Shown here in pieces: positions 49,818-58,995 of a stretch of DNA of 64,000 nt (its first letter is position 1; each line of letters opens with the position of its first letter). The stretch covers positions 1 through 64,000 of the forward strand of contig JAFROX010000009.1 in NCBI GenBank assembly GCA_017429475.1. Reading direction: 5' to 3'. The notes beneath the pieces are model-generated. The model saw nothing but the letters and a program-made list of their open reading frames with translations. It did no database searches and was not told the DNA's origin. A program made the position numbers and the translations under genes. Source of the DNA: Bacteroidales bacterium. GTDB taxonomy: Bacteria; Bacteroidota; Bacteroidia; Bacteroidales; UBA932.

Positions 49818-50690
49818 TCAAAGTTTCAGCCAGGCTATCAGGGTAACCACTAGGCTGACACTAAGAATGATCGCAAGGAACATCAGTCCGTAGAACACGC
49901 CCGTGCGGACCACGAGGCCTATGCTGTTTTTCCAACGCAGGCCAAGCCACTGGCGGTAATCTATGGCGAGCAGCACCGCCATCAGCAGCAGACTGATCGA
50001 AGTACTCTCCCCGAACGACAGCAGAAGGGCGAATATCATAAAGAAACTGAACTGGCACAGCACGTAGGCCGACGCCGCTGCCGCTCCCGACATACTGATC
50101 TGGTATCGGCGCAGGACTATGGACATCGAGAGCCAGAGCAGCAGGAACTTCCCGAGGAACAGCGGGATGCCCTGGCTTCTGAGTTTTCCTTCCAGGGCCG
50201 CAAGGGCCACTTCGGCGCGGGTGTCCACCTGATCGGGATTCCTATCCAGATTCAGCAGGAAATATCCCTTCTGAACGAGTTGCAGGGCACTTATGACAAA
50301 CTTCTCCCCTTTCTCATCTGCAAATTCAGAGGGTGTGGCTGTGTCTATGTCGAAAACTGATGATTCTTTATGCTGGATAGGCTGAAGGATGGATGCAATG
50401 AGTGCAAAGAAAGCATAGAACACGATCAGCGAGGTCAGAGGGGCGAGATACTTGTCGTGCCTGCCACCGATGTAGTCGCGGATCATATAGCCCGGACGCA
50501 GCAGCAGGTGCGAGAATGTGCGCTTGGCATCGTCGTTCAGGAACGGAATTGAGTCGAAGGCTCCCTTGTAGAAGTCCTTTGACTCCTGCCTGCCGGCCTT
50601 TATCGGTTTACGCCAGGGCAGGCAACCCAGATTCTGCCACATCTTGAAGGCACGCAGGCGAACAGGCAGTGAATGTTTCTTATTTTTCAT
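49818..50690 (-). CDS. DUF3667 membrane protein
   Basis: A 290-residue protein with a soluble N-terminus (residues 1-80) and four to five membrane helices. The block FSHLLLRPGYMIRDYIGGRH followed by DKYLAPLTSLIVFYAFFAL is the DUF3667 signature of Bacteroidetes. Function unknown. It lies 38 bases upstream of YtxH on the same strand and is divergent from the beta-flower gene. Confidence 0.8.
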   Translation of the reverse strand: MKNKKHSLPVRLRAFKMWQNLGCLPWRKPIKAGRQESKDFYKGAFDSIPFLNDDAKRTFSHLLLRPGYMIRDYIGGRHDKYLAPLTSLIVFYAFFALIASILQPIQHKESSVFDIDTATPSEFADEKGEKFVISALQLVQKGYFLLNLDRNPDQVDTRAEVALAALEGKLRSQGIPLFLGKFLLLWLSMSIVLRRYQISMSGAAAASAYVLCQFSFFMIFALLLSFGESTSISLLLMAVLLAIDYRQWLGLRWKNSIGLVVRTGVFYGLMFLAIILSVSLVVTLIAWLKL

Positions 50691-50741
50691 ACATCAGTTT
50701 GAACTTACTAAGTTACTCCCTTGCGGTGTTTCTTGCAAATG

Positions 50742-50772
50742 TTTGAAGAGTGATGAAGAATAATTAACTTTG
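50742..50772 (+). promoter_or_regulatory. Promoter TTTG-N19-TAACTTTG
   Basis: TTTG at 50742-50745 and TAACTTTG at 50765-50772 with 19 bases between them match the Bacteroidetes consensus closely. The start codon is 26 bases downstream. Confidence 0.7.
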
Positions 50773-50798
50773 ATAAAAACCAGCAAATCGTAACTGAC

Positions 50799-51227
50799 AT
50801 GCAATCTGCTTTCAAATATATTCCGCTTGCATTGACCATGCTGCTGCTTGCCGTCCTCCCGTTCCAGGGCCACTCGCAGTCAATCACCAACTCCAGTTAC
50901 AAGACAATCGGCCAGATCAGGTCCGACGGCACCATCCAGGACGCTTCATACAGGACCCTGGGCTATATCAAGTCAGACGGTACCGTGCAGGATGCTTCAT
51001 ACAGGACGATCGGCTATATCAAGCCAGACGGAACCGTACAGGACGCTTCATACCGCACCCGCGGATACATCAAGTCTGACGGCGCCGTGCAGGATGCATC
51101 ATACCGCACCCTCGGCTACGTCAAGTCAGACGGTACCGTTCAGGACGCCTCCTACAGGACAGTCGGCTACGCCAAAGGGATTTCAAGGAAGTGGGCTGCA
51201 TACTATTTCTTCTTCAGCCCGTTTTGA
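50799..51227 (+). CDS. 5-fold beta-flower repeat protein, secreted
   Basis: A 142-residue exported protein (signal through about residue 26, ending HSQ). The mature part is almost wholly a 17-residue repeat, DASYRTLGYIKSDGTVQ, with four full units, a divergent first unit and a partial last unit (residues 31-127). The end is KWAAYYFFFSPF. Repeat and ending match the small Bacteroidetes 5-fold beta-flower proteins of known structure and unknown role. A good promoter precedes it. Confidence 0.85.
   Translation: MQSAFKYIPLALTMLLLAVLPFQGHSQSITNSSYKTIGQIRSDGTIQDASYRTLGYIKSDGTVQDASYRTIGYIKPDGTVQDASYRTRGYIKSDGAVQDASYRTLGYVKSDGTVQDASYRTVGYAKGISRKWAAYYFFFSPF
50889..51179 (+). repeat. Tandem 51-bp coding repeats
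   Basis: Six copies (first divergent, last partial) of a 51-base unit encoding DASYRTxGYxKxDGxVQ. Unit borders fall at about 50940, 50991, 51042, 51093 and 51144. Copies differ mainly at third codon positions, so the protein repeat is under selection. Confidence 0.85.
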
Positions 51228-51240
51228 GTAGTTTGAGAGA

Positions 51241-51990
51241 TCAACTTGCATATCCGCCGAGATATGCCTTCCTCTCAGGTTCAGGGAATTTCTCGACAGC
51301 ATACCGAAGCATCGTCCGGGGCATTGTCTGATATCTTGGGTTGTCTTCTGAACCCCCGTTCAGATATGTCTCCAGCGCTTGCTTATTCTTCTTTCCGGCC
51401 TCACGAAGGAGCCAGCCTACAGCCTTGTGAATGAGGTCGTGGGAATGATGGAGCAGTATGTCAGCTATCGCGAATGTGTCATCGAGTTGCCCGTGACGGA
51501 TAAAGGTCATTGTACTTACAATGCCGATGCGCTGTTCCCATATGGTCCTGCCGTTGCGGGCAAGGTCATAGAGCAAAGTCCTGTCCTTGTCAAGCAGCCA
51601 TTCCCCGAGCAGGCTGTAGCAGCTCAGGTCTACCAGGTCCCAGTTGTTGATGCTTGCCGTATGGTCCAGGTAAAAGCGCACGCAGTCCTCTTTGGACATT
51701 TCTGCAGTTCCCTTGCCAGGATGCTTGAAGATTTCCACCATAGCAAGCAGGGCTGCCAGCCGAACCTCGTGAAACTCGCTGCCGATGCATTCTTCCAGTT
51801 CAGCCATACCGACAGAACGCCAACAGGACTTCACAACTTCGCGTGTCACCGGGACCTTGATGCCGAGGAACCTGTCCCCCTCGCCGTACTGCCCGGGACC
51901 GGTTTTGAAAAACCGGGAAAGACCAGCCACCTGCGAAGGATCGGCCTGCGCAAGCATCGAGGACAGTAACAGGTTATCGGACTGAGGCAT
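51241..51990 (-). CDS. DNA alkylation repair protein (AlkD-like)
   Basis: A 249-residue all-helical HEAT-like repeat protein. Trp117 and Asp121 in NNWDLVDLSC and Arg154 in WEQRIGIVST correspond to the essential Trp, Asp and Arg of AlkD. It would excise positively charged alkylated bases such as 3-methyladenine or 7-methylguanine. It lies at the end of a minus-strand run after a small membrane protein and a DUF418 gene. Confidence 0.92.
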   Translation of the reverse strand: MPQSDNLLLSSMLAQADPSQVAGLSRFFKTGPGQYGEGDRFLGIKVPVTREVVKSCWRSVGMAELEECIGSEFHEVRLAALLAMVEIFKHPGKGTAEMSKEDCVRFYLDHTASINNWDLVDLSCYSLLGEWLLDKDRTLLYDLARNGRTIWEQRIGIVSTMTFIRHGQLDDTFAIADILLHHSHDLIHKAVGWLLREAGKKNKQALETYLNGGSEDNPRYQTMPRTMLRYAVEKFPEPERKAYLGGYAS

Positions 51991-51996
51991 ATAGCG

Positions 51997-52314
51997 CTAC
52001 TTCAGTATTGCAGCCAGGCCGAAGGCTATGAGAAAGCCGATGGTGAGGATGCCGAGCATTATGCCGCTGCCTTTCATACCCTGTGCCATTTGTTTGTCCA
52101 GCTCAGGGTTCTCGACAGGATTACGCTTGCGCTGGATGATCAGCGCGATGATGGCTCCGATGACGAAGGCGCCATACAGGCTGCCAAGGATAATCATCAA
52201 CTTGCTGCCATCGTCGACACCCATACCAATCCAGCTGACACTCAAAAGTACATACACACAGTATATGATGAGCTGCAGCCGGAACTGCTTCTTTGTGATT
52301 CCTTTATTAGCCAT
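51997..52314 (-). CDS. Small three-helix membrane protein, unknown
   Basis: A 105-residue protein with helices at about 14-30, 40-60 and 85-103. The charged linker RKRNPVENPELDKQMAQGMK sits between helix 2 and 3. I recognise no family. It is six bases from the AlkD-like gene and five from the DUF418 gene, so it is co-transcribed with both. Confidence 0.65.
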   Translation of the reverse strand: MANKGITKKQFRLQLIIYCVYVLLSVSWIGMGVDDGSKLMIILGSLYGAFVIGAIIALIIQRKRNPVENPELDKQMAQGMKGSGIMLGILTIGFLIAFGLAAILK

Positions 52315-52319
52315 ATGAC

Positions 52320-53477
52320 TTATTTTGATGATTCTTCGCTTCCGATCCAGGTCAGCTTGCGCCAGATGGTCTCCAGCGGTCCGCGTTTATGCTTCTTCGC
52401 CCACTGGCGGAGTATTATTATCTGCAGCACTACTATACCGATTCCTGTCAGGAATGACCAGGTCGTGCCGAGTACGTCGTTCAGGCCGAGGCCCCATCCG
52501 TAGAATATGAAGCAACCGAGGACTGACGACAACAGGTAGTTGGTCAGCGACATACGGCCGAAGAAACAGATATGTGACAGGCTCTTGCGGAAACCTTCGA
52601 ACTTGTACCAGAGCAGCACGACTCCCGAAACTATGAAGAGAAGGATGGCCAGATTGAACATCGGATGGAGCAGGCTGTCGAGTTTTCCGAAATCCACGTT
52701 TCCTTCACCGGCATGGCCGAAAATCACTCCAACAGCCACGAGAACAGTCGTAACTGCCAGCACGATGCGCCAGATCTTAAGGTGGTTGCTCTCATTGTAG
52801 AACAACCTCTTGCGTCCGAACAGGATGCCGAGGAAGAAAAGTCCAAGAGTCTGGGTGATGCGGCCCTTCCAGATGAACCAAAGAAGGGAAGTGAGGAAAC
52901 CATACTTCAGACTGGCTGCGGCACACTCGAAGAAATTGCCTTCGATGGCTGCCCTGCCCATCGTCATATAATACTTGCCCATCGCCGAGATGTCTGGTTT
53001 CCAGCCGCTCAGAAGGCTGTAAATCTCTATGGGCTGGATCAGCAGGAAGATGGTGACGGCCCACAGAAGCGGCGTCGACAGGTATCCGGCAGGAATCATC
53101 AGCAGTCCCAGCAAGGCGTAGAAAGTGAGGATGTCTCCGTTGTAGAACGTCATATTGATGACGCCGAAGCAGAAAAGCAAAACCATTCGCCAGGCGAAGC
53201 GCGCGGAGAAATCCTTGCCCTTCTGCTCCTGGTTGTCCCTCATTATGAAGAAACTCAATCCGAACAGTAGTGCAAAGATGCCGTACATCTTGCCGGACAG
53301 CAGGACTGTCAGTATGTTGAACACAGTTCCGTCGCATGGAAGCGACAGTGACGGATGAGCGGAGCCGAGGTTGAAATGCTCCACCGAATGGTAGAGTATG
53401 ATGCCGATGACGGCTATGCCCCTGAGGGCATCAGCCACCTCGATACGGCTGTTTCTAAGTCCTTGTGTCTTGTACAT
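52320..53477 (-). CDS. DUF418 membrane protein
   Basis: A 385-residue protein with about ten helices. VADALRGIAVIGIILYHSVE at the start and the C-terminal block FGRMSLTNYLLSSVLGCFIF identify the DUF418 family, distantly related to membrane acyltransferases. The reaction is unknown. It lies 28 bases after the acyl-CoA ligase gene. Confidence 0.85.
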   Translation of the reverse strand: MYKTQGLRNSRIEVADALRGIAVIGIILYHSVEHFNLGSAHPSLSLPCDGTVFNILTVLLSGKMYGIFALLFGLSFFIMRDNQEQKGKDFSARFAWRMVLLFCFGVINMTFYNGDILTFYALLGLLMIPAGYLSTPLLWAVTIFLLIQPIEIYSLLSGWKPDISAMGKYYMTMGRAAIEGNFFECAAASLKYGFLTSLLWFIWKGRITQTLGLFFLGILFGRKRLFYNESNHLKIWRIVLAVTTVLVAVGVIFGHAGEGNVDFGKLDSLLHPMFNLAILLFIVSGVVLLWYKFEGFRKSLSHICFFGRMSLTNYLLSSVLGCFIFYGWGLGLNDVLGTTWSFLTGIGIVVLQIIILRQWAKKHKRGPLETIWRKLTWIGSEESSK

Positions 53478-53505
53478 AAGTCAGCAGAAATGGAAGCTTT
53501 GCAGG

Positions 53506-55155
53506 TTATGAATAGAGGAATCTCTTGATGCTCATCTTGGGAGTCTTCTCGAAAGGCTTGGCCTGAAGTTCGACCTTGGCAAGCTGGCTGTACAGAGGCA
53601 GCACCTTGTTGGCGCCCTTGCGTATTGCCTCTGACAGCTCGGCAAGAGCCTCGTCGCCCTCGGGCAGGTTGTTCTGGTCGGGATATACCAGCGCCACAAG
53701 CTTTCCGTCCCTGTCGACAACCACGCTCTCGGCAACCCCGGGCTGGTTGTTGACCATGGCCTCGACTTCCTCGGGATAGATGTTCTGTCCGTTGGCAGAG
53801 AGGATCATGCTCTTGCTGCGACCGCGGATGAAGACGTTTCCGTCGGCATCCATCGTACCGAGGTCTCCTGTGCGCAGCCATCCGTCTTCTGTGAATGCAC
53901 CTGCGCTGGCTTCTTCATTCTTGTAATAGCCGAGGCAGACGCTCTGGCCACGGGCCTGTATCTCACCTGCAACGTGCCCGGGATCCTCAGAGTCGATGCG
54001 GATCTCCACGATGTCGATGGCGCGGCCGCAGGAACCCTGCACATACTCCTGCCAGGGGCGGTATGCCAGCAGCGGGCAGGCTTCCGTCATACCGTAACCT
54101 ACGGTATAGGGGAACTTGATGGCACGGAACCATTTCTCGACTTGAGGATTGAGCGGGGCGCCGCCCATAATGAACGATGCCACATTCCCGCCGAAGGCAT
54201 TGTACAGTCCGTCCTTTATCTTCTTGAAGATGATCTGGCGTACGCCGGGGATGGCGGTCAGAACCTTCACGGCCGGCTTCTCAACCACAGGTTTTATCTT
54301 GCTCTTGTATATCTTCTCCATCACCAGCGGCACAGTCACGAGCAGGTGGGGCTTGTAGTCGGCGTAAGCCTTGAGCAGCACGGCCGGGGTAGGAGTCTTT
54401 CCAAGCCAGTACATGCTGCAGCCATTGCAAACCTGATACATAAACTCGATCATCATGCCGTACATATGGGCCATAGGAAGCATAGTCACCATATTGAAGT
54501 CAGGCTTGATGGGCATCCAGCGGTTGCAGTAGTCGATCATCGCACTCATATTGCGGCGCGAAAGCATTACGCCCTTGGGATTGCCGGTAGAGCCTGATGT
54601 GTAGTTGATAATGGCCAGCTCGTCCATATTGTCGGTGGCGTAGTTGAGGTCGCCGGGGCCGAATCCTTTCGGATACTTCGCCGCATAAGCTGCCTCCATA
54701 CCGTCAAAAGCCTTCTGAACCTTCTCATCAGCCGCAAAGAGCAGCTCCCACTTCTCGATGTTTACTGCGAAACGGAGTCTCGGCATAGCCTTGATGTCCA
54801 TTTTTGCCCATTTTGCGGCGGTGGTGTAAAGGCCTACGCTCTCAGAGTGGTCCACCAGGTTGCACACGCTGTCGGGAGTGAAGTCGAACAGGATGGGAAC
54901 CGCCACGGCACCGTAGGTGTTGATGGCAAGGAAAACCATACCCCAGCGGGCACAGTTGTGGGCGCTTATCGCCACCTTGTCGTCTTTTGGCCTGATGCCT
55001 GCTGCTTCCATGAACAAGCTGAGTTTCTCAATCCTGACGGCCATCTCGCCGAAGCTGTAGCTCTCTCCCCCTACGTCGTTGAGAGCCTTCTTGTCCCAGA
55101 ATCTGCGGACTGAATCCTGCAAACTGGTGAGATAATGAGGGTATTCTGTAACCAT
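53506..55155 (-). CDS. AMP-dependent (long-chain) acyl-CoA synthetase
   Basis: A 549-residue adenylate-forming enzyme. Motifs: P-loop INYTSGSTGNPKGVMLS, GYGMTEACPLL, DGWLRTGDLG and the C-terminal catalytic Lys in KTPKMSIKRFLYS. It would activate a fatty acid with ATP and CoA. No signal peptide, cytoplasmic. The ring around GYGMTE and the N-terminal length suit long-chain acyl-CoA ligases, but the chain length cannot be read. First gene of a four-gene minus-strand run ending with AlkD. Confidence 0.9.
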   Translation of the reverse strand: MVTEYPHYLTSLQDSVRRFWDKKALNDVGGESYSFGEMAVRIEKLSLFMEAAGIRPKDDKVAISAHNCARWGMVFLAINTYGAVAVPILFDFTPDSVCNLVDHSESVGLYTTAAKWAKMDIKAMPRLRFAVNIEKWELLFAADEKVQKAFDGMEAAYAAKYPKGFGPGDLNYATDNMDELAIINYTSGSTGNPKGVMLSRRNMSAMIDYCNRWMPIKPDFNMVTMLPMAHMYGMMIEFMYQVCNGCSMYWLGKTPTPAVLLKAYADYKPHLLVTVPLVMEKIYKSKIKPVVEKPAVKVLTAIPGVRQIIFKKIKDGLYNAFGGNVASFIMGGAPLNPQVEKWFRAIKFPYTVGYGMTEACPLLAYRPWQEYVQGSCGRAIDIVEIRIDSEDPGHVAGEIQARGQSVCLGYYKNEEASAGAFTEDGWLRTGDLGTMDADGNVFIRGRSKSMILSANGQNIYPEEVEAMVNNQPGVAESVVVDRDGKLVALVYPDQNNLPEGDEALAELSEAIRKGANKVLPLYSQLAKVELQAKPFEKTPKMSIKRFLYS

Positions 55156-55270
55156 ATATGTTAAATTGTTATTCTGTTATACACCAAGCACATTGGCTTC
55201 GCCAAAATGTTCAAAGTGCTAAGTTACGGAATTATTGCTAACTTTAAAACCTCAAGAAGCCAGAGTCGAA

Positions 55271-57622
55271 ATGAAGCGGAAAATCATTTGTGCCATCGCA
55301 GCAGCAACCGTGATCGCAGGCTGCAGCAATCCTGAACTGCAGGAAGACCTGACTAAATATGTCGACCCTTTCATCGGTACTGCCGGGATGGGGCACACCT
55401 TTCCCGGAGCCTGCGTTCCTTTCGGCGGTGTCCAGGTAAGCCCTGACACAGACACTATCCCCCACAACATCAACGGAAAATACCAGCCTGAAGTATATTC
55501 TCTCTGCGCCGGCTACAGATATTCAGATACTACAATCGTAGGCTTCTCCCATACCCATCTCAGCGGCACAGGCCATTCCGACCTCGGAGACGTGCTTCTG
55601 ATGCCGACGACAGGAGATCTGCTGCTAAATCCCGGCACGGCAGCCAATCCGGAAGCCGGGTACAGGAGCCGCTTCAGCCACGATTCCGAGAAAGCCACGC
55701 CAGGTTACTATGCCGTTACATTGGAGGATTACGGCATCCGGGCTGAAATGACCGCCACCACCAGGACTGCACGCCACCGCTACACTTTCAACTCCGGGGG
55801 CGACCGTCATCTGGTGGCCGACCTCTCCCACGGCATATACAATTACGAGGGCAAGACCCTCTGGGCAAGCGTTCGTATGCAATCCGACAACCTTCTCACA
55901 GGATACAGGATCACCCAGGGTTGGGCCCGCGAACGTTACACCTATTTCGCGATACGGTTCTCAAGGCCGGTCAAGGACTATGGCTACAAGGAGAGCGTTC
56001 CTTCAGCATACAACGGCTTCTGGAGAAAACTGCCCGTCTACCGCAACTTTCCTGAAATGGCGGGGCGCGGCATTGTCTGCTGGTTTGACTTTGATTGGGA
56101 CGGCCAGGACGGCGGCAGCACGCTGGAAGTTGAAGTGGCGCTGAGTTCCGCTTCAGTCGAAGGCGCCCTCAAGAACCTCAGTGCCGAAGAAGACGGACGC
56201 AGCTTTGACGAGATAGCCGAAGCCGCCCGCTCCGACTGGAACAAAGAGCTTGGAAAACTCCGGGCCGAAGGTACTCCCGACCAGCTCCGTATGCTCTACA
56301 CCTCCCTCTATCACACTATGATCAATCCTTCGGTCTACAGCGACGTTGACGGAGCTTACCGGGGTCTTGACGGAGCCGTTCACCAGACTGACGGCGACAA
56401 TTATACAGTCTTTTCTCTATGGGACACCTACCGTGCCGAGCATCCCCTGCTTCTCCTGATGCATCCGGAACGTGCACGTGACATAGTCCTTTCAATGCTG
56501 GACCATCAGTCCCAGAGCGCACACGGCCTCTTGCCAATCTGGTCGCTGATGGCAAACGAGGGCTGGTGCATGAGCGGATATCACGCCGTCTCCGTGCTTA
56601 GCGACGCTGTCGGCGCCGGACTCGAGCTTGACGGCAAGCGGGTGCTCGAAGCGATGACCGCAACATCCACCGTACCCTATCTTGAGGGACTTGGCTCATA
56701 TATGGAGAAAGGGTTCGTGCCTTTGGAATCATCTTCCACAGGAGCTTCCACCACTCTGGAATATGCCTATGACGACTGGACGATATATCGCACAGCCAAG
56801 CTTCTGGGGCAGGACGAAACAGCCGAGACCTACAGGAAACGGGCATTGAACTACCGCAACCTCTTCGACGGCAAGAGTCCTTTCGCCAGAGCAAGGCACA
56901 GCGACGGTTCCTGGAAGGATCCTTCAGACCCGCGCCAGACTTATGGAGAAGGCTTCATCGAAGGCAATTCATACAACTTCTCTTTCCACGTTCCCCACGA
57001 CATCGACGGACTGATCGGGCTGATGGGAGGCGAGAAGCAGTTCCTCAGCATACTCGACTCCCTGTTCAGTCTTCCGCTGGCACCTGAATACTATGCCGAC
57101 AACGAAGACATCGAGGAGTCCTGCCTGATCGGCGGCTATGTGCACGGCAACGAGCCTTCGCACCATATTCCCTACCTGTTCCAATGGACAAGCGAGCCCT
57201 GGAGGACAGCATACTGGATAAGGGAGATTATGGAACAGATGTATATTCCCGAACGTGAGGGACTGGGCGGCAACGACGACTGCGGACAGATGAGTGCCTG
57301 GTACATCTTCTCGGCCCTGGGATTCTATCCCGTCTGTCCCGGCAGCGGAGAATTTGTCATCGGAGCTCCTTTCCTGCCCGAAATGAGCCTCAGGATGGAT
57401 AACGGCAAGACTTTCACCGTCAAAGCCCCCGGAGTAAGCTCAAAGAACCGTTATGTGAAAGAAGTTCGACTCAACGGAAAGCCATACACGAAACGATATC
57501 TGAAGCAGGAAGACGTGATGGCCGGCGGCCTTCTGGAATTCGAAATGACAGACAGTCCCGCTCCCGCCTCTGTTCTCGATCCTTCCGACCTTCCCTACTC
57601 CCTGTCACGGACAGCCGACTAG
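55271..57622 (+). CDS. GH92 alpha-mannosidase, lipoprotein
   Basis: A 783-residue GH92 enzyme with lipoprotein signal (VIAGC, Cys18). The N-terminal beta-sandwich starts DLTKYVDPFIGTAGMGHTFP and FSHTHLSGTGHSDLGDV; the (alpha/alpha)6 catalytic domain has SLWDTYRAEHPLL, GNEPSHHIPYLF and NDDCGQMSAWYIFSALGFYP. GH92 enzymes are calcium-dependent exo-alpha-mannosidases that trim host N-glycans and yeast mannan. The start is set by the signal; a -7-like TAACTTTA lies at 55239-55246. It overlaps the convergent acyltransferase gene by four bases. Confidence 0.93.
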   Translation: MKRKIICAIAAATVIAGCSNPELQEDLTKYVDPFIGTAGMGHTFPGACVPFGGVQVSPDTDTIPHNINGKYQPEVYSLCAGYRYSDTTIVGFSHTHLSGTGHSDLGDVLLMPTTGDLLLNPGTAANPEAGYRSRFSHDSEKATPGYYAVTLEDYGIRAEMTATTRTARHRYTFNSGGDRHLVADLSHGIYNYEGKTLWASVRMQSDNLLTGYRITQGWARERYTYFAIRFSRPVKDYGYKESVPSAYNGFWRKLPVYRNFPEMAGRGIVCWFDFDWDGQDGGSTLEVEVALSSASVEGALKNLSAEEDGRSFDEIAEAARSDWNKELGKLRAEGTPDQLRMLYTSLYHTMINPSVYSDVDGAYRGLDGAVHQTDGDNYTVFSLWDTYRAEHPLLLLMHPERARDIVLSMLDHQSQSAHGLLPIWSLMANEGWCMSGYHAVSVLSDAVGAGLELDGKRVLEAMTATSTVPYLEGLGSYMEKGFVPLESSSTGASTTLEYAYDDWTIYRTAKLLGQDETAETYRKRALNYRNLFDGKSPFARARHSDGSWKDPSDPRQTYGEGFIEGNSYNFSFHVPHDIDGLIGLMGGEKQFLSILDSLFSLPLAPEYYADNEDIEESCLIGGYVHGNEPSHHIPYLFQWTSEPWRTAYWIREIMEQMYIPEREGLGGNDDCGQMSAWYIFSALGFYPVCPGSGEFVIGAPFLPEMSLRMDNGKTFTVKAPGVSSKNRYVKEVRLNGKPYTKRYLKQEDVMAGGLLEFEMTDSPAPASVLDPSDLPYSLSRTAD

Positions 57623-58710
57623 CGTTTCTCTCCTAATACGCACCAGCGCACGAAGGGAATGCGGCGGATGATTTCGTAAATCAGCGGTGAGAGCGAGAAG
57701 ACTGCAACAGTCAGAATCGCATACATTGCGAACGGTGGCAGCTGGGTGTATGTCTTCATCATATAGCCGAGGCTGGCAATCACCAGGTAATGCACTATGT
57801 AGATACCATAGCTTGAACGGGTCATATATCCTGCAAAGGCTCCTGTGCGGTCGAAACGAGCCTTGAACCAGCCCATCATCGCCAGGCACATCAGCCAGCC
57901 GTAGATGCAGTTAAGCGGACTGCCCAGGTACTGCGGCGAGGTATTGTCCTGACCGAAGGTAGTGGCGACAAGAACGATACCGGCGGCCACGGCGCAGGCC
58001 ATAAGCGGAACCCAGGCTCTCCCAAGTTTTTCCTGTACGTCTACGTGTGAGAACACGAAGTATCCCATTAGGAAAGCAATCAGATAGAACAACGGCTTGT
58101 AAAGGTTGATCAGTCCGTCGAGGCTCTCGGGACGGGGATTCTGTATCAGCAGCTGCTCACCTGCCCAGAACAGCACGCCCAGCAGGATAATCCAGAAAAT
58201 GTTCAGGTGGCCGCACCATTTGTGGAATCGGTGCTTGGAGTCGATCTTTCGCACAAGCAGTAGCAGCAGAGAGAACAGCCAGAGGTCCTGTATGAACCAC
58301 AGTGGACCGATGCCGCTGAAAGCCATAATGATATATTTGCCGACAGCCGGCACTCCGTCCAGCATCCCGGTACTTTCCGCCACTGCCGTATTGAAGTAGC
58401 CCACCATCCAGTGAAACACGAACAGGCCGATGGTGCCTGGTACCAGAAGCTTACGGGTGCGGGCGCGGAACCATTCCCCCGCACTGTGGTTCTCAAGAGC
58501 ATATCGGGAGCTGACTCCGGCAAGAATGAACAGCAGCGGCATGAACCAGGGATACAGGGCATACATCACTATGTCCTGATACTGCGGTCCGTCACCGAAG
58601 CCGCCAATGCCGCCAAAAACTCCTTTGTTGTTGTAGAAATAGATTACGTGGTAAATCAGTACCAGGAGTACTGTCACCCAGCGGAGATTGTCTATCCAGT
58701 TCTTTCTCAT
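57619..58710 (-). CDS. Acyltransferase family membrane protein
   Basis: A 363-residue polytopic protein. NWIDNLRWVTVLLVLIYHVI has the conserved His of acyltransferase-3 proteins near the start, and RSSYGIYIVHYLVI near the end is typical. It may acylate a surface glycan or lipid. Its start overlaps the stop of the small AbrB-like gene by four bases, so the two are translated together. Confidence 0.87.
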   Translation of the reverse strand: MRKNWIDNLRWVTVLLVLIYHVIYFYNNKGVFGGIGGFGDGPQYQDIVMYALYPWFMPLLFILAGVSSRYALENHSAGEWFRARTRKLLVPGTIGLFVFHWMVGYFNTAVAESTGMLDGVPAVGKYIIMAFSGIGPLWFIQDLWLFSLLLLLVRKIDSKHRFHKWCGHLNIFWIILLGVLFWAGEQLLIQNPRPESLDGLINLYKPLFYLIAFLMGYFVFSHVDVQEKLGRAWVPLMACAVAAGIVLVATTFGQDNTSPQYLGSPLNCIYGWLMCLAMMGWFKARFDRTGAFAGYMTRSSYGIYIVHYLVIASLGYMMKTYTQLPPFAMYAILTVAVFSLSPLIYEIIRRIPFVRWCVLGEKR

Positions 58711-58916
58711 TTCGACAATCCCTCCATCACCTTATCGATCGCACTTTGGAATATCTCCGTCTTAATGAGAGCCATGCCGTTCTGGTCACCCAACAGCAGA
58801 AGGGCATCTCCCGGTTTGATGTCATATATCTTGCGGGCATCGCGTGGAATCACTATCTGCCCTTTCTCTCCAACCTTCACTACACCGAAGATGTATTTGC
58901 CTTCTTTTTCTTGCAT
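58707..58916 (-). CDS. AbrB/MazE/SpoVT DNA-binding protein
   Basis: A 69-residue swapped-hairpin protein: GVVKVGEKGQIVIPRDARKI followed by YDIKPGDALLLLGD is the SpoVT/AbrB domain. It probably dimerises and binds DNA near its own promoter, which carries an exact -7 box (58944-58951). It is coupled by overlap to the acyltransferase gene, so it is likely its regulator. It has no toxin partner next to it. Confidence 0.9.
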   Translation of the reverse strand: MQEKEGKYIFGVVKVGEKGQIVIPRDARKIYDIKPGDALLLLGDQNGMALIKTEIFQSAIDKVMEGLSK

Positions 58917-58943
58917 AATGTTATACTTGTATGAATTTTCCTA

Positions 58944-58951
58944 CAAATATA
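58944..58951 (-). promoter_or_regulatory. -7 box TATATTTG (minus) for AbrB-acyltransferase operon
   Basis: CAAATATA on the + strand, 28 bases upstream of the AbrB-like start codon. Confidence 0.5.
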
Positions 58952-58964
58952 ACATAATAATTAT

Positions 58965-58972
58965 TATCTTTG
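58965..58972 (+). promoter_or_regulatory. -7 box TATCTTTG for the 58996 lipoprotein
   Basis: Exact TAnnTTTG on the + strand, 23 bases before the ATG, divergent from the box at 58944-58951 and only 13 bases away. Confidence 0.5.
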
Positions 58973-58995
58973 ATATTTACATATCAATTTTTGCC

